A stretch of 64,000 bases of DNA from Piscinibacter defluvii (GTDB taxonomy: Bacteria; Pseudomonadota; Gammaproteobacteria; Burkholderiales; Burkholderiaceae_C). Every line of letters starts with the position of its first letter. Positions within the stretch are counted from its first letter, which is position 1. The DNA is taken from NCBI RefSeq assembly GCF_004011805.1, contig NZ_RCHJ01000016.1, positions 124,001 through 188,000 on the forward strand. The letters are read 5' to 3'. A model generated the notes under the pieces. The model did not search any database. It was not told the origin of the DNA and saw only the letters and a program-made list of their open reading frames with translations. The position numbers and the translations under genes are program-made. Positions 52,901 through 62,391 of this stretch are shown here, in pieces.

Positions 52901-55900
52901 TCAGGCGCCGAACAGGTAGTCCGCCAGCGTCGTGCTCGCCGTGCCGCTCAGCGTGGCCACCAGGCTCAGCTCGCTGGCGGACACATGGTTGTCCGCCGCG
53001 CTGGAGCTGAAGCGGTACAGCGCCGTGTCGCTGCCGTTGTCGACCACGAACAAGGCGGTCGCACCGAAGGCGTAGTTGCCGACGGCGTTGCCGATCGCCG
53101 CCGCGGCCGCGCTCGTGGTGATGGCCCCCGCGATGTCGTTGGTGACGATGACCAACTCCGCGGCGGACGTGAAGCCGCCCGGCCCGGCCACGACTGCCCC
53201 GCCCTCGACGACGCTGTCGCCATCGCCGATGCGCAGCCCGGACTGGCTGATGCGCACGCGGTCGCTGCCGCTCGCCAGATCGGTGACCGTGTCGGCGCCG
53301 GCCAGGCTGTTGAAGACGAACAGGTCGGCACCACCCGCACCCGCCAGCGTGTCGGCGCCGGCGCCGCCGGTCAGCACGTTCGCGCCCACGTTCCCGCTCA
53401 ACGCGTCGTCCCCCGCACCGCCGACGGCGTTCTCGATCGAGATCAGCGAATCGCTGCCGCCCGCGCCGGTGGCCAGGCCGGTGGCGAGGTTCACGGTGAC
53501 CGAACCGGTCATCGCGGCATAGCTGACCGTGTCGGTGCCACCGCTGCCGTCGAGCACGTTGGCGCCGGTGTTGCCCGTCAGCAGGTTGGCCTGGGTGTTG
53601 CCCGTGCCGTTGATGTTGGCGCTGCCGGTCAGCGTCAGGTTCTCCACGTCGGCGGCCAGGGTCCAGTTGATGCCGGAGAGCACCGTGTCGGTGCCGTTGC
53701 CCGCGGCTTCGATCGTCCGGTCGCCTGCGTCCTGCACGACGTAGCTGTCGTTGCCCGCGCCGCCGCGCATCGTGTCGGCGCCGAGCCCGCCATCGATCAG
53801 GTTGCCGCCGACGCTGCCGGTCAGCAGGTCGTCGAAGGCGCTGCCCGTCAGGTTCTCGAACTGCAGCACGGTGTCGGTGCCGGCACCGCCGGTGGCCTGG
53901 GCCGCCTCCGTGGCCAGGCTCACGGTGACGGCGCCCGCGGCACGCGCGTAGCTCAGCGTGTCGGTGCCGTCGCCGCCGTCGAGCACGTTGGTGCCGCCGT
54001 TGCCGTGCAGGGTGTCCGCACGGCCGCTGCCGGTCAGGTTCTCGATCGAGACCAGCGTGTCGACACCGGCACCGCCGGTGCTCTGCGGGCCGGTCTTGTC
54101 GAGGCCCACCTTGACGCCGGCCAGCGCGCCGGCGTAGCTCGCCGTGTCGACGCCGCCGCCACCGCTGAGCACGTTGTTGCCGCGGTTGCCGGTCAGCACG
54201 TTGCCGACGGCGTTGCCGGTGGCGTTCAGGTTCGCCGTGCCGAGCAGCGTCAGGTTCTCCAGCTCGGCTCCCAGCGTCCAGCTGACGCTGCTGCGCACGG
54301 TGTCCGTGCCGCCGCCGCCCGCCTCGACGATCTGGTCGTCACCGTGGTCGACGGTGTAGGTGTCGTTGCCGGCGGCACCGATCAGCAGGTCGTCCCCGGC
54401 GCCACCGTCGAGCCGGTTCGCCGCGGCGTTGCCGAGCAGGGTGTCGCCGAAGGTGCTGCCGACCAGGTGCTCGATCGACACCAGCGTGTCGACGCCCGCT
54501 CCGCCGGTGTCCTGCGCATCGCCGTTGTCCAGGTCGACGACCACCGCCCCCGCCGCCCCCGAGTAGGAGGCGGTGTCGGCGCCGCCCTGCCCGTCGAGCC
54601 GGTTGTCGCCGGCGTTGCCGCTCAGCACGTTGGCGCCGCTGTTGCCGGTGGCATCGATCGAGGCGCTGCCGGTCAGCACGAGGTTCTCGACGTTGTCCGC
54701 GAGCCGCAGGCTGACCGAGCTGCGCACGGTGTCCACGCCCGCGCCGGCCGCCTCGACGATCACGTCGCCGCTGCGCTGCACCTGGTAGACGTCGTTGCCC
54801 GCGCCGCCGGCCAGCGTGGCGCCGAACAGCGGGTTCGCCACGGTGTAGACCTGCACGCCGTTGGTCGGGTCGCCCGGCAGCAGGCTGCGCGAGGGGGAGG
54901 TGAAGCTGATGGTCGAGCCGTCGGCCGAGAACTCCGGGTGCCAGCTGAAGGTCATGATCGTCGGCGTGCCGGAGCTGCCGTCCGGCGCCACGCCCAGGCG
55001 CTCGATGTCGCCGGTGCGCAGGTCCTTGACGAACACGTCGTACCAGCCGTTGTGGTCGGTGTCGACCAGGTTGCCGGCCGCGCTGTAGAAGGCGACGTAG
55101 CGGCCGTCGGCGGAGAGGGTCGCGTTGCCCGAGAAGCTGGACCCGAGCGTGCCGTCGGCGCGCTGCGAGACGAGGGTGACGGCGCCGCTGACCAGGTCCT
55201 TGACGAACACGTCGGAGCTGCCGTTGGTGTCGCCGGCCACCAGGTTGTTCGCGCTGCTCTCGAAGCAGACGTAGCGGCCGTCGGCCGAGAGCGACGCATT
55301 GAGGCTCGTGCCGTTGCCCTGCAGGCCCGCCGCGTCGGTCGAGGCGCGCTGCAGCGATCCGGTGACCAGGTTGCGCACGAAGATGTCGCCGACGCCGTTG
55401 GTGTCGCCCGCGATCAGGTTGGTCGCGGCGCTGTCGAACGCGACCACGCGGCCATCGGCCGAGATCGCGGCGTTGCCGGACGCCAGATCGCCCACGGCGG
55501 CGTTGCTGCGCGACAGCAGCGTCATGCTGCCGGTCTGCAGGTCTTTCAGGAACACGTCGTTGGTGCCGTTCCCGTCGCCGGCCACCAGGCTGCTCGCGCT
55601 GCTGGTGAACAGCACGAAGTGGCCGTCGGCGGAGATCGTCGTGTCGAAGCAACTGCCGTTCGCCTCCTCGCCGGCCAAGCCGGTCGACGCGCGGGTGGTC
55701 TGCCCGGTCTGCAGATCCTTGACGAACACGTCGCCGACCCCGTTCGTGTCCCCGCTCACCAGGTTGGTCGCGATGCTGTAGAAGACGACGTAGCGCCCGT
55801 TCATCGACAGGCTGGCCTCGCTGGAACCGCCATTGGCCTCCACGCCCGCCGAATTGGTCGAGACGCGGATGGTCTGCCCGCTCACCAGGTCCCTGACGAA

Positions 55901-56377
55901 GATGTCGTTGGCGAAGTTGGTGTCCGAACCGACCAGGTTGGTGGCCGTCGAGAAGAAGGCCACCAGGCGGCCGTCCCCGGACATCGAGGCGTAGGTCGAC
56001 CCGCTGTTGGCCGCCTGGCCAGTGGTGCTGATCGAGGCCAGCGCGAGGCCCTGCGCGGGCGCCGCGCCGAGCAGCAGGTCGTTGCCGCTGCCGCCCAGCA
56101 GGTCGGCACTGAAGCTGTTGTCCAACGAGGGCGTCAGCAGCCGCGAGCCGTCGGCGAACACCAGGTGGGACAGGTCGAACTGGTGCAGCGCCGCGTTCGC
56201 CAGGGTGATGGTCTTGCCGAGCGCATCGGTGATGACGATGCTGCGCCCGTCGGCGCTGCGCCCGACGTTCAGGCTGGCCGCCGACAACGCCGGGTCGTCG
56301 AAGCGCAGCAGGTCGAGCTCGGGTCGCCAGTTGAGGGTCAGGCCGCTCGGCAGCTGGCTGTACAGGTAGACGCTCAT
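52901..56377 (-). CDS. Large RTX protein with N-terminal PD40 beta-propeller repeats
   Basis: An 1158-aa secreted-type protein. After a short N-terminal segment (about 1-80) come six to eight repeats of WD40/TolB PD40 type (about 130-520), each with a pattern like SADGRYVAFxSxAxNLVxGDTNGxxDVFVKDLxTG. The rest to about residue 1060 is RTX-like: GGAGND-type calcium repeats alternating with beta spacers such as VENLVLTGSASIDATGN. The C-terminus is a likely type I secretion signal. Start ATG at 56375-56377 has GAGGGGA upstream. Possible roles are adhesion or surface layer; none can be shown. It shares spacer motifs with the smaller RTX protein 2 kb away. Confidence 0.83.
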   Translation of the reverse strand: MSVYLYSQLPSGLTLNWRPELDLLRFDDPALSAASLNVGRSADGRSIVITDALGKTITLANAALHQFDLSHLVFADGSRLLTPSLDNSFSADLLGGSGNDLLLGAAPAQGLALASISTTGQAANSGSTYASMSGDGRLVAFFSTATNLVGSDTNFANDIFVRDLVSGQTIRVSTNSAGVEANGGSSEASLSMNGRYVVFYSIATNLVSGDTNGVGDVFVKDLQTGQTTRASTGLAGEEANGSCFDTTISADGHFVLFTSSASSLVAGDGNGTNDVFLKDLQTGSMTLLSRSNAAVGDLASGNAAISADGRVVAFDSAATNLIAGDTNGVGDIFVRNLVTGSLQRASTDAAGLQGNGTSLNASLSADGRYVCFESSANNLVAGDTNGSSDVFVKDLVSGAVTLVSQRADGTLGSSFSGNATLSADGRYVAFYSAAGNLVDTDHNGWYDVFVKDLRTGDIERLGVAPDGSSGTPTIMTFSWHPEFSADGSTISFTSPSRSLLPGDPTNGVQVYTVANPLFGATLAGGAGNDVYQVQRSGDVIVEAAGAGVDTVRSSVSLRLADNVENLVLTGSASIDATGNSGANVLSGNAGDNRLDGQGGADTASYSGAAGAVVVDLDNGDAQDTGGAGVDTLVSIEHLVGSTFGDTLLGNAAANRLDGGAGDDLLIGAAGNDTYTVDHGDDQIVEAGGGGTDTVRSSVSWTLGAELENLTLLGTANLNATGNAVGNVLTGNRGNNVLSGGGGVDTASYAGALAGVKVGLDKTGPQSTGGAGVDTLVSIENLTGSGRADTLHGNGGTNVLDGGDGTDTLSYARAAGAVTVSLATEAAQATGGAGTDTVLQFENLTGSAFDDLLTGSVGGNLIDGGLGADTMRGGAGNDSYVVQDAGDRTIEAAGNGTDTVLSGINWTLAADVENLTLTGSANINGTGNTQANLLTGNTGANVLDGSGGTDTVSYAAMTGSVTVNLATGLATGAGGSDSLISIENAVGGAGDDALSGNVGANVLTGGAGADTLAGAGGADLFVFNSLAGADTVTDLASGSDRVRISQSGLRIGDGDSVVEGGAVVAGPGGFTSAAELVIVTNDIAGAITTSAAAAAIGNAVGNYAFGATALFVVDNGSDTALYRFSSSAADNHVSASELSLVATLSGTASTTLADYLFGA

Positions 56378-56474
56378 GAGATCCCCTCGGTGCTCCGGTG
56401 ATGCTGGCCACAGCATCACGCACACGCCGAGGCGGCTCGTTGCGCCGACTCAAGCGGGGTACCGATGGGGGGTG

Positions 56475-56498
56475 CCGGCGGGCGCGCCGGCCCGCCGG
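56475..56498 (-). terminator. GC-rich hairpin downstream of fahA
   Basis: A perfect 9-bp inverted repeat with a 6-nt loop just past the fahA stop. It would end the tyrosine operon transcript. No T-run is present. Confidence 0.4.
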
Positions 56499-56502
56499 GG
56501 TG

Positions 56503-57771
56503 TCAGGCGCGCGTGGGCAGCACCGTGCCGCGGCACTCGCCGAAGCCGATGCGGCAGGCGCCGGGGCGCTCGCAGAAGGCCTTGAGGAACACCGTGTCGC
56601 CGTCCTCGAGGAAACTGCGCTGGTCGCCGCTCGCAAGCGTGATCGGCTGCTTGCCGCCCTTCGTCAGCTCGAGCAGCGAACCGCCCTGCTCCGGCGCCGG
56701 CCCGGAGATCGTGCCGCTGCCGAGCAGGTCGCCCGCGGCGAGGTTGCAGCCGTTGACGGTGTGGTGCGCGACGAGCTGGGCCACGGCCCAGTAGGCGTCG
56801 CGGAAATTCGAGACGCTCAGCCGCTCGGGTGCGCGGCCGGCCTCGCGCATCGCCGCGGTCTGCAGCCAGACCTCGAGCTGGATGTCGAACATGCCGGCCT
56901 CGCGAACGGCCGGTGCGTCCAGGTAGGGCAAGGGCTGCGGATCACCCGCCGGCCGCACAAAGGGCGCGCGGAACGGCGCCAGCGCCTCGAGCGTGACGAT
57001 CCAGGGCGACACCGTGGTGGCGAAGCTCTTCGAGAGAAACGGCCCGAGCGGCTGGTACTCCCAGGCCTGCACGTCGCGCGAACTCCAGTCGTTCAGCAGG
57101 CCGAGGCCGAACACCTGGTCCTCGGCCCCGGTGATGTCCACCGGCTCGCCCAGCGCATTGCCGCCGCCGACCCAGACGCCGAGCTCGAGCTCGTAGTCGA
57201 GCCGCGCGCTCGGCGCGAGCACCGGGGCCTCGGCATCGGCGGCCTTCAGCTGGCCCAGGGGCCGGCGGAACGGGGTGCCGCTGGCGACGATCGAGGAGCC
57301 CCGGCCGTGGTAGCCGATCGGCACCCACTTGTAGTTGGGCAGCAGCGGGTTGTCGGGCCGGAACAGCGAGCCCACCGTCGTGGCGTGGTGGATGCCGGTG
57401 TAGAAGTCCGTGTAGTCGCCGATCGTGCAGGGCACGCCCAGCTCGACCTGGTCCGCCGCCACCAGCGCCTCGGCGAAGCGCGCCCGTTCGTGGCTGCCGT
57501 GGCGCAGGCCGAGGCTCAGCGCGCTGCGCAACGCGCGGCGGTAGGCCGGGCCCTCGGCCATCAGGCGGTTCATGTCGGCGTGGTCGACCAGGCCGGCAGC
57601 GGCCAGGTCGAGCACGCGGTCGCCGATCGCCACGCCCAGGCGCCAGGGCTCGGCCGCATCGCGCCGGAACCGGCCGAACGGCAGGTTCTGCACCGGGAAG
57701 TCATTCGACTCGTCGTTGGCCCCGTCGACCCAGCTGCGCAGCGCCGGGTCATGCGTCTCGTCGAGCCTCAC
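56503..57771 (-). CDS. fahA: Fumarylacetoacetase
   Basis: A 422-aa hydrolase that splits fumarylacetoacetate into fumarate and acetoacetate, the last step of tyrosine breakdown. Active-site features are visible: the DYTDFYTGIHHATTVG segment with catalytic histidine, YELELGVWVGGGN and NDWSSRDVQAWEYQPLGPF. Length matches the family. It begins with GTG at 57769-57771, overlapping the VOC gene stop (GTGA). Confidence 0.95.
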   Translation of the reverse strand: MRLDETHDPALRSWVDGANDESNDFPVQNLPFGRFRRDAAEPWRLGVAIGDRVLDLAAAGLVDHADMNRLMAEGPAYRRALRSALSLGLRHGSHERARFAEALVAADQVELGVPCTIGDYTDFYTGIHHATTVGSLFRPDNPLLPNYKWVPIGYHGRGSSIVASGTPFRRPLGQLKAADAEAPVLAPSARLDYELELGVWVGGGNALGEPVDITGAEDQVFGLGLLNDWSSRDVQAWEYQPLGPFLSKSFATTVSPWIVTLEALAPFRAPFVRPAGDPQPLPYLDAPAVREAGMFDIQLEVWLQTAAMREAGRAPERLSVSNFRDAYWAVAQLVAHHTVNGCNLAAGDLLGSGTISGPAPEQGGSLLELTKGGKQPITLASGDQRSFLEDGDTVFLKAFCERPGACRIGFGECRGTVLPTRA

Positions 57772-58304
57772 GAGAACTCCCGCTGGTGGATGAACGCGGC
57801 GTGCTTGGGCGCGCGCTTGGTCTTGCTCCAGTCCTCGAGCATCTTCCACTTCACCTCGTCCATGCGCTCGAGCATCGCCGCCTCGTCCGGATCCGGGCAG
57901 GCCAGTTCGACGCGGTGGCCGTTCGGGTCGAAGAAGTAGATCGAGTGGAAGGCGCCATGGTCGGTGACACCCAGCACGTTCACCCCGTTGGCCTCCAGGT
58001 GGGCCTTGAACTCGAGCAGCTCGGCGCGGTCCTTCACGCGGAAGGCGATGTGCTGCACCCACTCCGGCGTGTTCGGGTCGCGCCCCATCGGCGGCCTGGT
58101 CGGCAGCTCGAAGAAGGCCAGCACGTTGCCGCCGCCGGCGTCGAGGAACACGTGCATGTACGGGTCCGGCTCCTTGGTCGAGGGCACCAGGTCCTCGGCG
58201 ATGGCGAGCACGAAGTCCATCTTCAGCATCCTGCCGTACCACTCGACGGTTTCCTTGGCGTCCTTGCAGCGGTACGCCACGTGGTGGATCTTCTCGATCT
58301 TCAT
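57768..58304 (-). CDS. VOC-superfamily (glyoxalase/dioxygenase-like) protein
   Basis: A 178-aa protein with two beta-alpha-beta-beta-beta modules of the vicinal oxygen chelate fold. Candidate metal ligands are the histidine in IHHVAYRC, glutamate in LAFFELPT, histidine in WVQHIAFRV and glutamate in GHRVELACP. It is coupled by 4-bp overlaps to hppD upstream and fahA downstream, so it should act in tyrosine catabolism. Homogentisate dioxygenase and maleylacetoacetate isomerase genes are missing from this operon. Whether this protein fills one of those steps cannot be told from sequence. Confidence 0.8.
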   Translation of the reverse strand: MKIEKIHHVAYRCKDAKETVEWYGRMLKMDFVLAIAEDLVPSTKEPDPYMHVFLDAGGGNVLAFFELPTRPPMGRDPNTPEWVQHIAFRVKDRAELLEFKAHLEANGVNVLGVTDHGAFHSIYFFDPNGHRVELACPDPDEAAMLERMDEVKWKMLEDWSKTKRAPKHAAFIHQREFS

Positions 58305-59377
58305 GCGGTCTCCAGCACGCCACGGCGGATCTGGTCGCGCTCGATGGATTCGAACAGGGCGCGGAAGTTGCCTTCCCCGAAACCCTCGTCGCCCTGGCGC
58401 TGGATGAACTCGAAGAACACCGGGCCGAGCAGCGTGCCGGAGAAGATCTGCAGCAGCAGGCGCGGCTTGCCGCCGGCCGTGGTTCCGTCGAGCAGGATGC
58501 CGCGGGTCTGCAGCTCCTTCGCCGCCTGGCCGTGGCCGGGCAGGCGCTCGTCGAGCATCTCGTAGTAGACGTCGTTGGGCGCGCTCATCAGCGGGATGCC
58601 GGCCAGCTGCAGCGCATCGACCGTCTTGAAGATGTCGTCGGTCAGCAGCGCGACATGCTGGATGCCCTCCCCGTTGAACTGCATCAGGAATTCCTCGATC
58701 TGGCCGCTGCCCTTCTTGGATTCCTCGTTCAGCGGGATGCGGATCTTGCCGTCCGGCGCGGTCATCGCCTTGCTGGTCAGTCCGGTGTACTCGCCCTGGA
58801 TGTCGAAGTAGCGGATCTCGCGGAAGTTGAACAGCTTCTCGTAGAACGCCGCCCAGTAGCCCATGCGGCCGCGGTAGACGTTGTGCGTCAGGTGGTCGAT
58901 CAGCTTCAGGCCGTGGCCCACCGGGTGGCGCTCCGCCCCGCCGACCCATTCGAAGTCGATGTCGTAGATCGAGCGGCCGCTCTCGTAGCGGTCGATCAGG
59001 TACAGCGGCGCCCCGCCGATGCCCTTGATGGCCGGCAGGCGCAGCTCCATCGGCCCGGTCGGGATGTCGATCGGCTGCGCGCCGAGCTCGAGCGCGCGGG
59101 CGTAGGCCTGGTGGGCGTCGCGCACCCGGAAGGCCAGGCCGCAGGCGCTCGGCCCATGCTCGGCGGCGAAGTAGGCCGCCTGGCTGCGCGGCTCGTTGTT
59201 GACGACGAAGTTGATCTCGCCCTGCCGGTACAGCAGCACCTGCTTGGAGCGGTGGCGCGCCACCAGCTCGAAGCCCATCTTCTCGAACAGCGGCTCGAGC
59301 ACGCCGGGCGTCGGCGAGGCGAACTCCACGAACTCGAAGCCGGCGAGGCCCATCGGGTTGTCGAACAGGTCAGCCAT
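58301..59377 (-). CDS. hppD: 4-hydroxyphenylpyruvate dioxygenase
   Basis: A 358-aa non-haem iron dioxygenase converting 4-hydroxyphenylpyruvate to homogentisate. The iron triad is intact: H162 (IDHLTHNV), H241 (GIQHVAL) and E323 ([11 protein letters not shown]). The C-terminal [18 protein letters not shown] segment that closes the active site is present. Start ATG at 59375-59377, 12 bp after the dehydrogenase stop. Confidence 0.95.
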   Translation of the reverse strand: MADLFDNPMGLAGFEFVEFASPTPGVLEPLFEKMGFELVARHRSKQVLLYRQGEINFVVNNEPRSQAAYFAAEHGPSACGLAFRVRDAHQAYARALELGAQPIDIPTGPMELRLPAIKGIGGAPLYLIDRYESGRSIYDIDFEWVGGAERHPVGHGLKLIDHLTHNVYRGRMGYWAAFYEKLFNFREIRYFDIQGEYTGLTSKAMTAPDGKIRIPLNEESKKGSGQIEEFLMQFNGEGIQHVALLTDDIFKTVDALQLAGIPLMSAPNDVYYEMLDERLPGHGQAAKELQTRGILLDGTTAGGKPRLLLQIFSGTLLGPVFFEFIQRQGDEGFGEGNFRALFESIERDQIRRGVLETA

Positions 59378-59389
59378 GGTGGGTTCCTT

Positions 59390-60619
59390 TCAGCGCACGA
59401 GTTGGTCGAGGGCGATCTCGAAGGCGGTGCTGGCGATGCCGCGCGGCGCGCCCGAGCGGGCATGGCAGCGCTGCAGCGCAGACGCGATGGTGGCAGAAAC
59501 GTCGCCGAAGATGGCCTCGTCGGACATCTCCGGCTCGCGCTGCATCAGGAAGGCGAAGGCACGCGCCATGCCGCAGTTGGCGATGAAGTCAGGGATCACG
59601 GCCACCTGGCGGTCGGCGTGTTCGTAGGTCGGGCCGTAGAAGATCTCGTGGTCGGCGAACGGCACGTTGGCACCGCTGGAGACGACCTCCAGCCCGCCGG
59701 CCACCAGCCGCTCGACCTGCTCGCGCGTCACCAGGCGCGAGGCGGCGCAGGGCAGGAAGACCTCGGCACCGATGTCCCACACGCGCTGCTGCACCTCGGC
59801 CGCGCTCAGCAGGTCCGGCGCGTGCAGCCGGTTGCCCTGCTTGGCGAGGAACAGCGCGCGCACCTCGTCGAAGGAGAAGCCTTCGGCGTTCAGCAGGCCC
59901 CCGTCGCGGTCGACGATGCCGACGATCCTGGCGCCTTCCTGCGCCAGGTAGTAGGCCGCGGCCGAGCCGACGTTGCCCCAGCCCTGGACGATGACCCGCT
60001 TGCCGGCGAGCGCGCCGCCGTAGAGCCGGTAGCAGTGGCGCACCGATTCGGCCACGCCCCAGCCGGTGATCAGGTCGGCCACCAGGTACTTCCTGTGCTG
60101 ATCAGGCGTGTAACGCGGGTCCTCGACGACCTTGGCCACGCCCAGGCGCAGCTGGCCGACCTTCTGGATGCGCTCGCTCTCGCTGGGCTGGAAGTGGCCG
60201 TTGACCACGCCCTCCTGCGGGTGCCACAGGCCGTAGCTCTCGGTGATCGGGATCACCTCGTGCACCTCGTCGACGTTCAGGTCGCCGCCGGTGCCGTAGT
60301 AGGTCTTGAGCAGCGGCGTGACGGCCTTGTACCAGCGGCGCAGCACGCCGTCCTTGCGCGGGTCGGCCGGGTCGAAGTCGATGCCCGACTTGGCACCGCC
60401 GATGGCCGGGCCGGAGACGGAGAACTTCACTTCCATGGTCTTGGCGAGCGATTCCACCTCGCGGCGGTCCAGCCCCTTGCGCATGCGCGTGCCGCCGCCG
60501 GCGGCGCCGCCACGCAGCGAGTTGATCACCACCCAGCCCTTCGCGGGCGTTTCGCTGTCGTGCCATTCGAACACGATCTCGGGGGCCTGGGCTTCGAAAC
60601 GGGTCAGCAGTTCTTTCAT
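59390..60619 (-). CDS. Glu/Leu/Phe/Val family amino acid dehydrogenase
   Basis: A 409-aa NAD(P)-dependent amino acid dehydrogenase. Visible are the substrate segment GGAAGGGTRMRKGLDRREVESLA, the catalytic lysine region GPAIGGAKSGIDFDP, and a Rossmann motif VIVQGWGNVGSAAAYYLA. It oxidatively deaminates an L-amino acid to its 2-oxo acid. Directly upstream of hppD, phenylalanine or tyrosine (giving hydroxyphenylpyruvate) is the likely substrate, by inference from context. Confidence 0.88.
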   Translation of the reverse strand: MKELLTRFEAQAPEIVFEWHDSETPAKGWVVINSLRGGAAGGGTRMRKGLDRREVESLAKTMEVKFSVSGPAIGGAKSGIDFDPADPRKDGVLRRWYKAVTPLLKTYYGTGGDLNVDEVHEVIPITESYGLWHPQEGVVNGHFQPSESERIQKVGQLRLGVAKVVEDPRYTPDQHRKYLVADLITGWGVAESVRHCYRLYGGALAGKRVIVQGWGNVGSAAAYYLAQEGARIVGIVDRDGGLLNAEGFSFDEVRALFLAKQGNRLHAPDLLSAAEVQQRVWDIGAEVFLPCAASRLVTREQVERLVAGGLEVVSSGANVPFADHEIFYGPTYEHADRQVAVIPDFIANCGMARAFAFLMQREPEMSDEAIFGDVSATIASALQRCHARSGAPRGIASTAFEIALDQLVR

Positions 60620-60643
60620 CGGATTCTCGTCAATCGATTCGGT

Positions 60644-61438
60644 TCAGGCGAGCAGGAGCTTGTCGTCGTCCAGCACTTCGCCGCGGGTCTTCTCGAACAT
60701 GTGCAGCAGGTCCTCGACGCTCATGCCGCGCCGCTGCGGGCCGGCCACGTCGAGGATCACGCGGCCCTCGTGCAGCATTACGGTGCGGCTGCCGAAGTCC
60801 AGCGCCTGGCGCATCGAGTGCGTGACCATCATCGCGGTCAGCTTCGCGCCCTCGACGATGCGCGCGGTCAGCTCCAGCACGAAGGCGGCGGTCTTCGGGT
60901 CCAGCGCCGCGGTGTGCTCGTCCAGCAGCAGGATGCGCGAAGGCTTGAGCGAGGCCATCAGCAGGCTCACCGCCTGGCGCTGGCCGCCGGACAGCAGGCC
61001 GATGCGGTCGGCCAGCCGGTTCTCCAGGCCGAGCCGGAGCATGGCCAGCTTGTCGCGGAACAGCTCGCGCGTTGCCTTGTCGACGCTGAAGCGCAGGCCG
61101 CGGCCCTCGCCGCGGCGCCAGGCCAGCGCCATGTTCTCCTCGATCGTCAGGCTCTCGCAGGTGCCGGCCATCGGGTCCTGGAACACGCGGGCGACGAGCC
61201 CGGCGCGCTGCGCCGCGGGGACGCGGGTCACGTCGCGGCCGTCGATCTCGATCGTGCCGGCGTCGACGATCAGGTCGCCGCTGACGGCGTTCAGGAAGGT
61301 CGACTTGCCGGCGCCGTTGGAGCCGATCACGGTGACGAACTGGCCGGTCGGGATCTCCAGGTCGAGGCCGCGCAGCACGCGGTTCTCGATCGGGGTGCCC
61401 GGGTTGAAGGTCATCTCGAGTTGGCGGGCGCGCAGCAT
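60644..61438 (-). CDS. ABC transporter ATP-binding protein
   Basis: A 264-aa ATPase with Walker A GSNGAGKST (about residues 39-47), signature LLSGGQRQAVSLLMA, and Walker B ILLLDEHTAALDP. It belongs to the TrpZ/YtrE-like partners of TrpXY-type uptake systems rather than LivG. Start ATG overlaps the permease stop by 1 bp (TGATG). Confidence 0.88.
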   Translation of the reverse strand: MLRARQLEMTFNPGTPIENRVLRGLDLEIPTGQFVTVIGSNGAGKSTFLNAVSGDLIVDAGTIEIDGRDVTRVPAAQRAGLVARVFQDPMAGTCESLTIEENMALAWRRGEGRGLRFSVDKATRELFRDKLAMLRLGLENRLADRIGLLSGGQRQAVSLLMASLKPSRILLLDEHTAALDPKTAAFVLELTARIVEGAKLTAMMVTHSMRQALDFGSRTVMLHEGRVILDVAGPQRRGMSVEDLLHMFEKTRGEVLDDDKLLLA

Positions 61439-62367
61439 CAGCGGGCCTCCTTCTGCACGGGCATGGCGACGGCGCGGCGCTTCGGCAGCCCGGCCAGCAG
61501 CTTGCGTTTCCACGCGGGCACCAGCAGCGCCAGGGCAACCAGCACGGCGGTGACGAGGTTCAGGTCCTGCGCCTGCAGGCCCAGGCTGTCGGTGTTCAGC
61601 GCGGCGGCGATGAAGAAGCGGTACAGCACCGCGCCGAGCACGCAGGCGAGCGTGGTGATCACCAGGTAGCGCGTGGGCAGCAGCGTCTCGCCGATGATCA
61701 CGGCGGCCAGGCCGATGACGATGGTGCCCACGCCCATCGAGATGTCCGCCCCGCCCTGCGACTGGGCGAAGAGCGCGCCGGCCAGCGCCACGAGCGCGTT
61801 CGAGAGCGCCAGGCCGAGGATGGTCTGCGCGTCAGTCGAGATGCCCTGCGCCCGCGCCATGCGCGGGTTGCCGCCGGTGGCGCGCATCGCCAGGCCCGCC
61901 TCGGAGGCGAAGAACAGGTCCAGCAGCAGCTTGGCGGCCAGCACGATCACGATCAGCACCAGCGGCTTGAGCCACTCCTCCGGCAGGGCCAGGCCCTCGA
62001 AGGCGGCGAACACCGTCGGCTCGCTGATCAGCGCGACGTTGGGCTTGCCCATCACGCGCAGGTTCACCGAGTACAGCGCGATCATCACCAGGATGCTCGC
62101 GAGCAGCTGCATGATCTTCAGCCGCACGTTGAGGAAGGCCGTCAGCGCCCCGGCGCCCGCGCCCGCGAGCACGGCCAGCGCCGTGGCCGCGAACGGGTTC
62201 CAGCCCGCCACGATCAGCGTCGCGGCGACCGCGCCGCCGAGCGGGAAGCTGCCGTCGACCGTGAGGTCGGGGAAATTGACGATGCGAAACGAGAGCAGCA
62301 CCCCGAGCGCGACCAATCCGAAGATCAGCCCGATCTCGAGCGCGCCGAGCGACGCGATGAGCGACAT
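61438..62367 (-). CDS. ABC transporter permease
   Basis: A 309-aa permease of the branched-chain-like (BPD-transp-2) family with about eight or nine helices. The segment FRIVNFPDLTVDGSFPLGGAVAA and an ATGGNPRMARAQGIS cytoplasmic loop are typical of the TrpY group. It is between the ATPase and the binding-protein gene. Confidence 0.9.
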   Translation of the reverse strand: MSLIASLGALEIGLIFGLVALGVLLSFRIVNFPDLTVDGSFPLGGAVAATLIVAGWNPFAATALAVLAGAGAGALTAFLNVRLKIMQLLASILVMIALYSVNLRVMGKPNVALISEPTVFAAFEGLALPEEWLKPLVLIVIVLAAKLLLDLFFASEAGLAMRATGGNPRMARAQGISTDAQTILGLALSNALVALAGALFAQSQGGADISMGVGTIVIGLAAVIIGETLLPTRYLVITTLACVLGAVLYRFFIAAALNTDSLGLQAQDLNLVTAVLVALALLVPAWKRKLLAGLPKRRAVAMPVQKEAR

Positions 62368-62391
62368 GACGAGCCTCCTGGCGTGCGCGGC

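Noticed and set aside
49222-56401. Very long plus-strand open frames (1262 and 1138 codons) opposite the RTX genes
   Set aside because: Their translations are biased Arg/Gly/Val/Ala strings without domains, mirror images of the RTX repeats on the minus strand.
57768-58304. VOC protein as a second 4-hydroxyphenylpyruvate dioxygenase
   Set aside because: It is half the size, lacks the C-terminal closing helix, and a complete hppD lies directly upstream.
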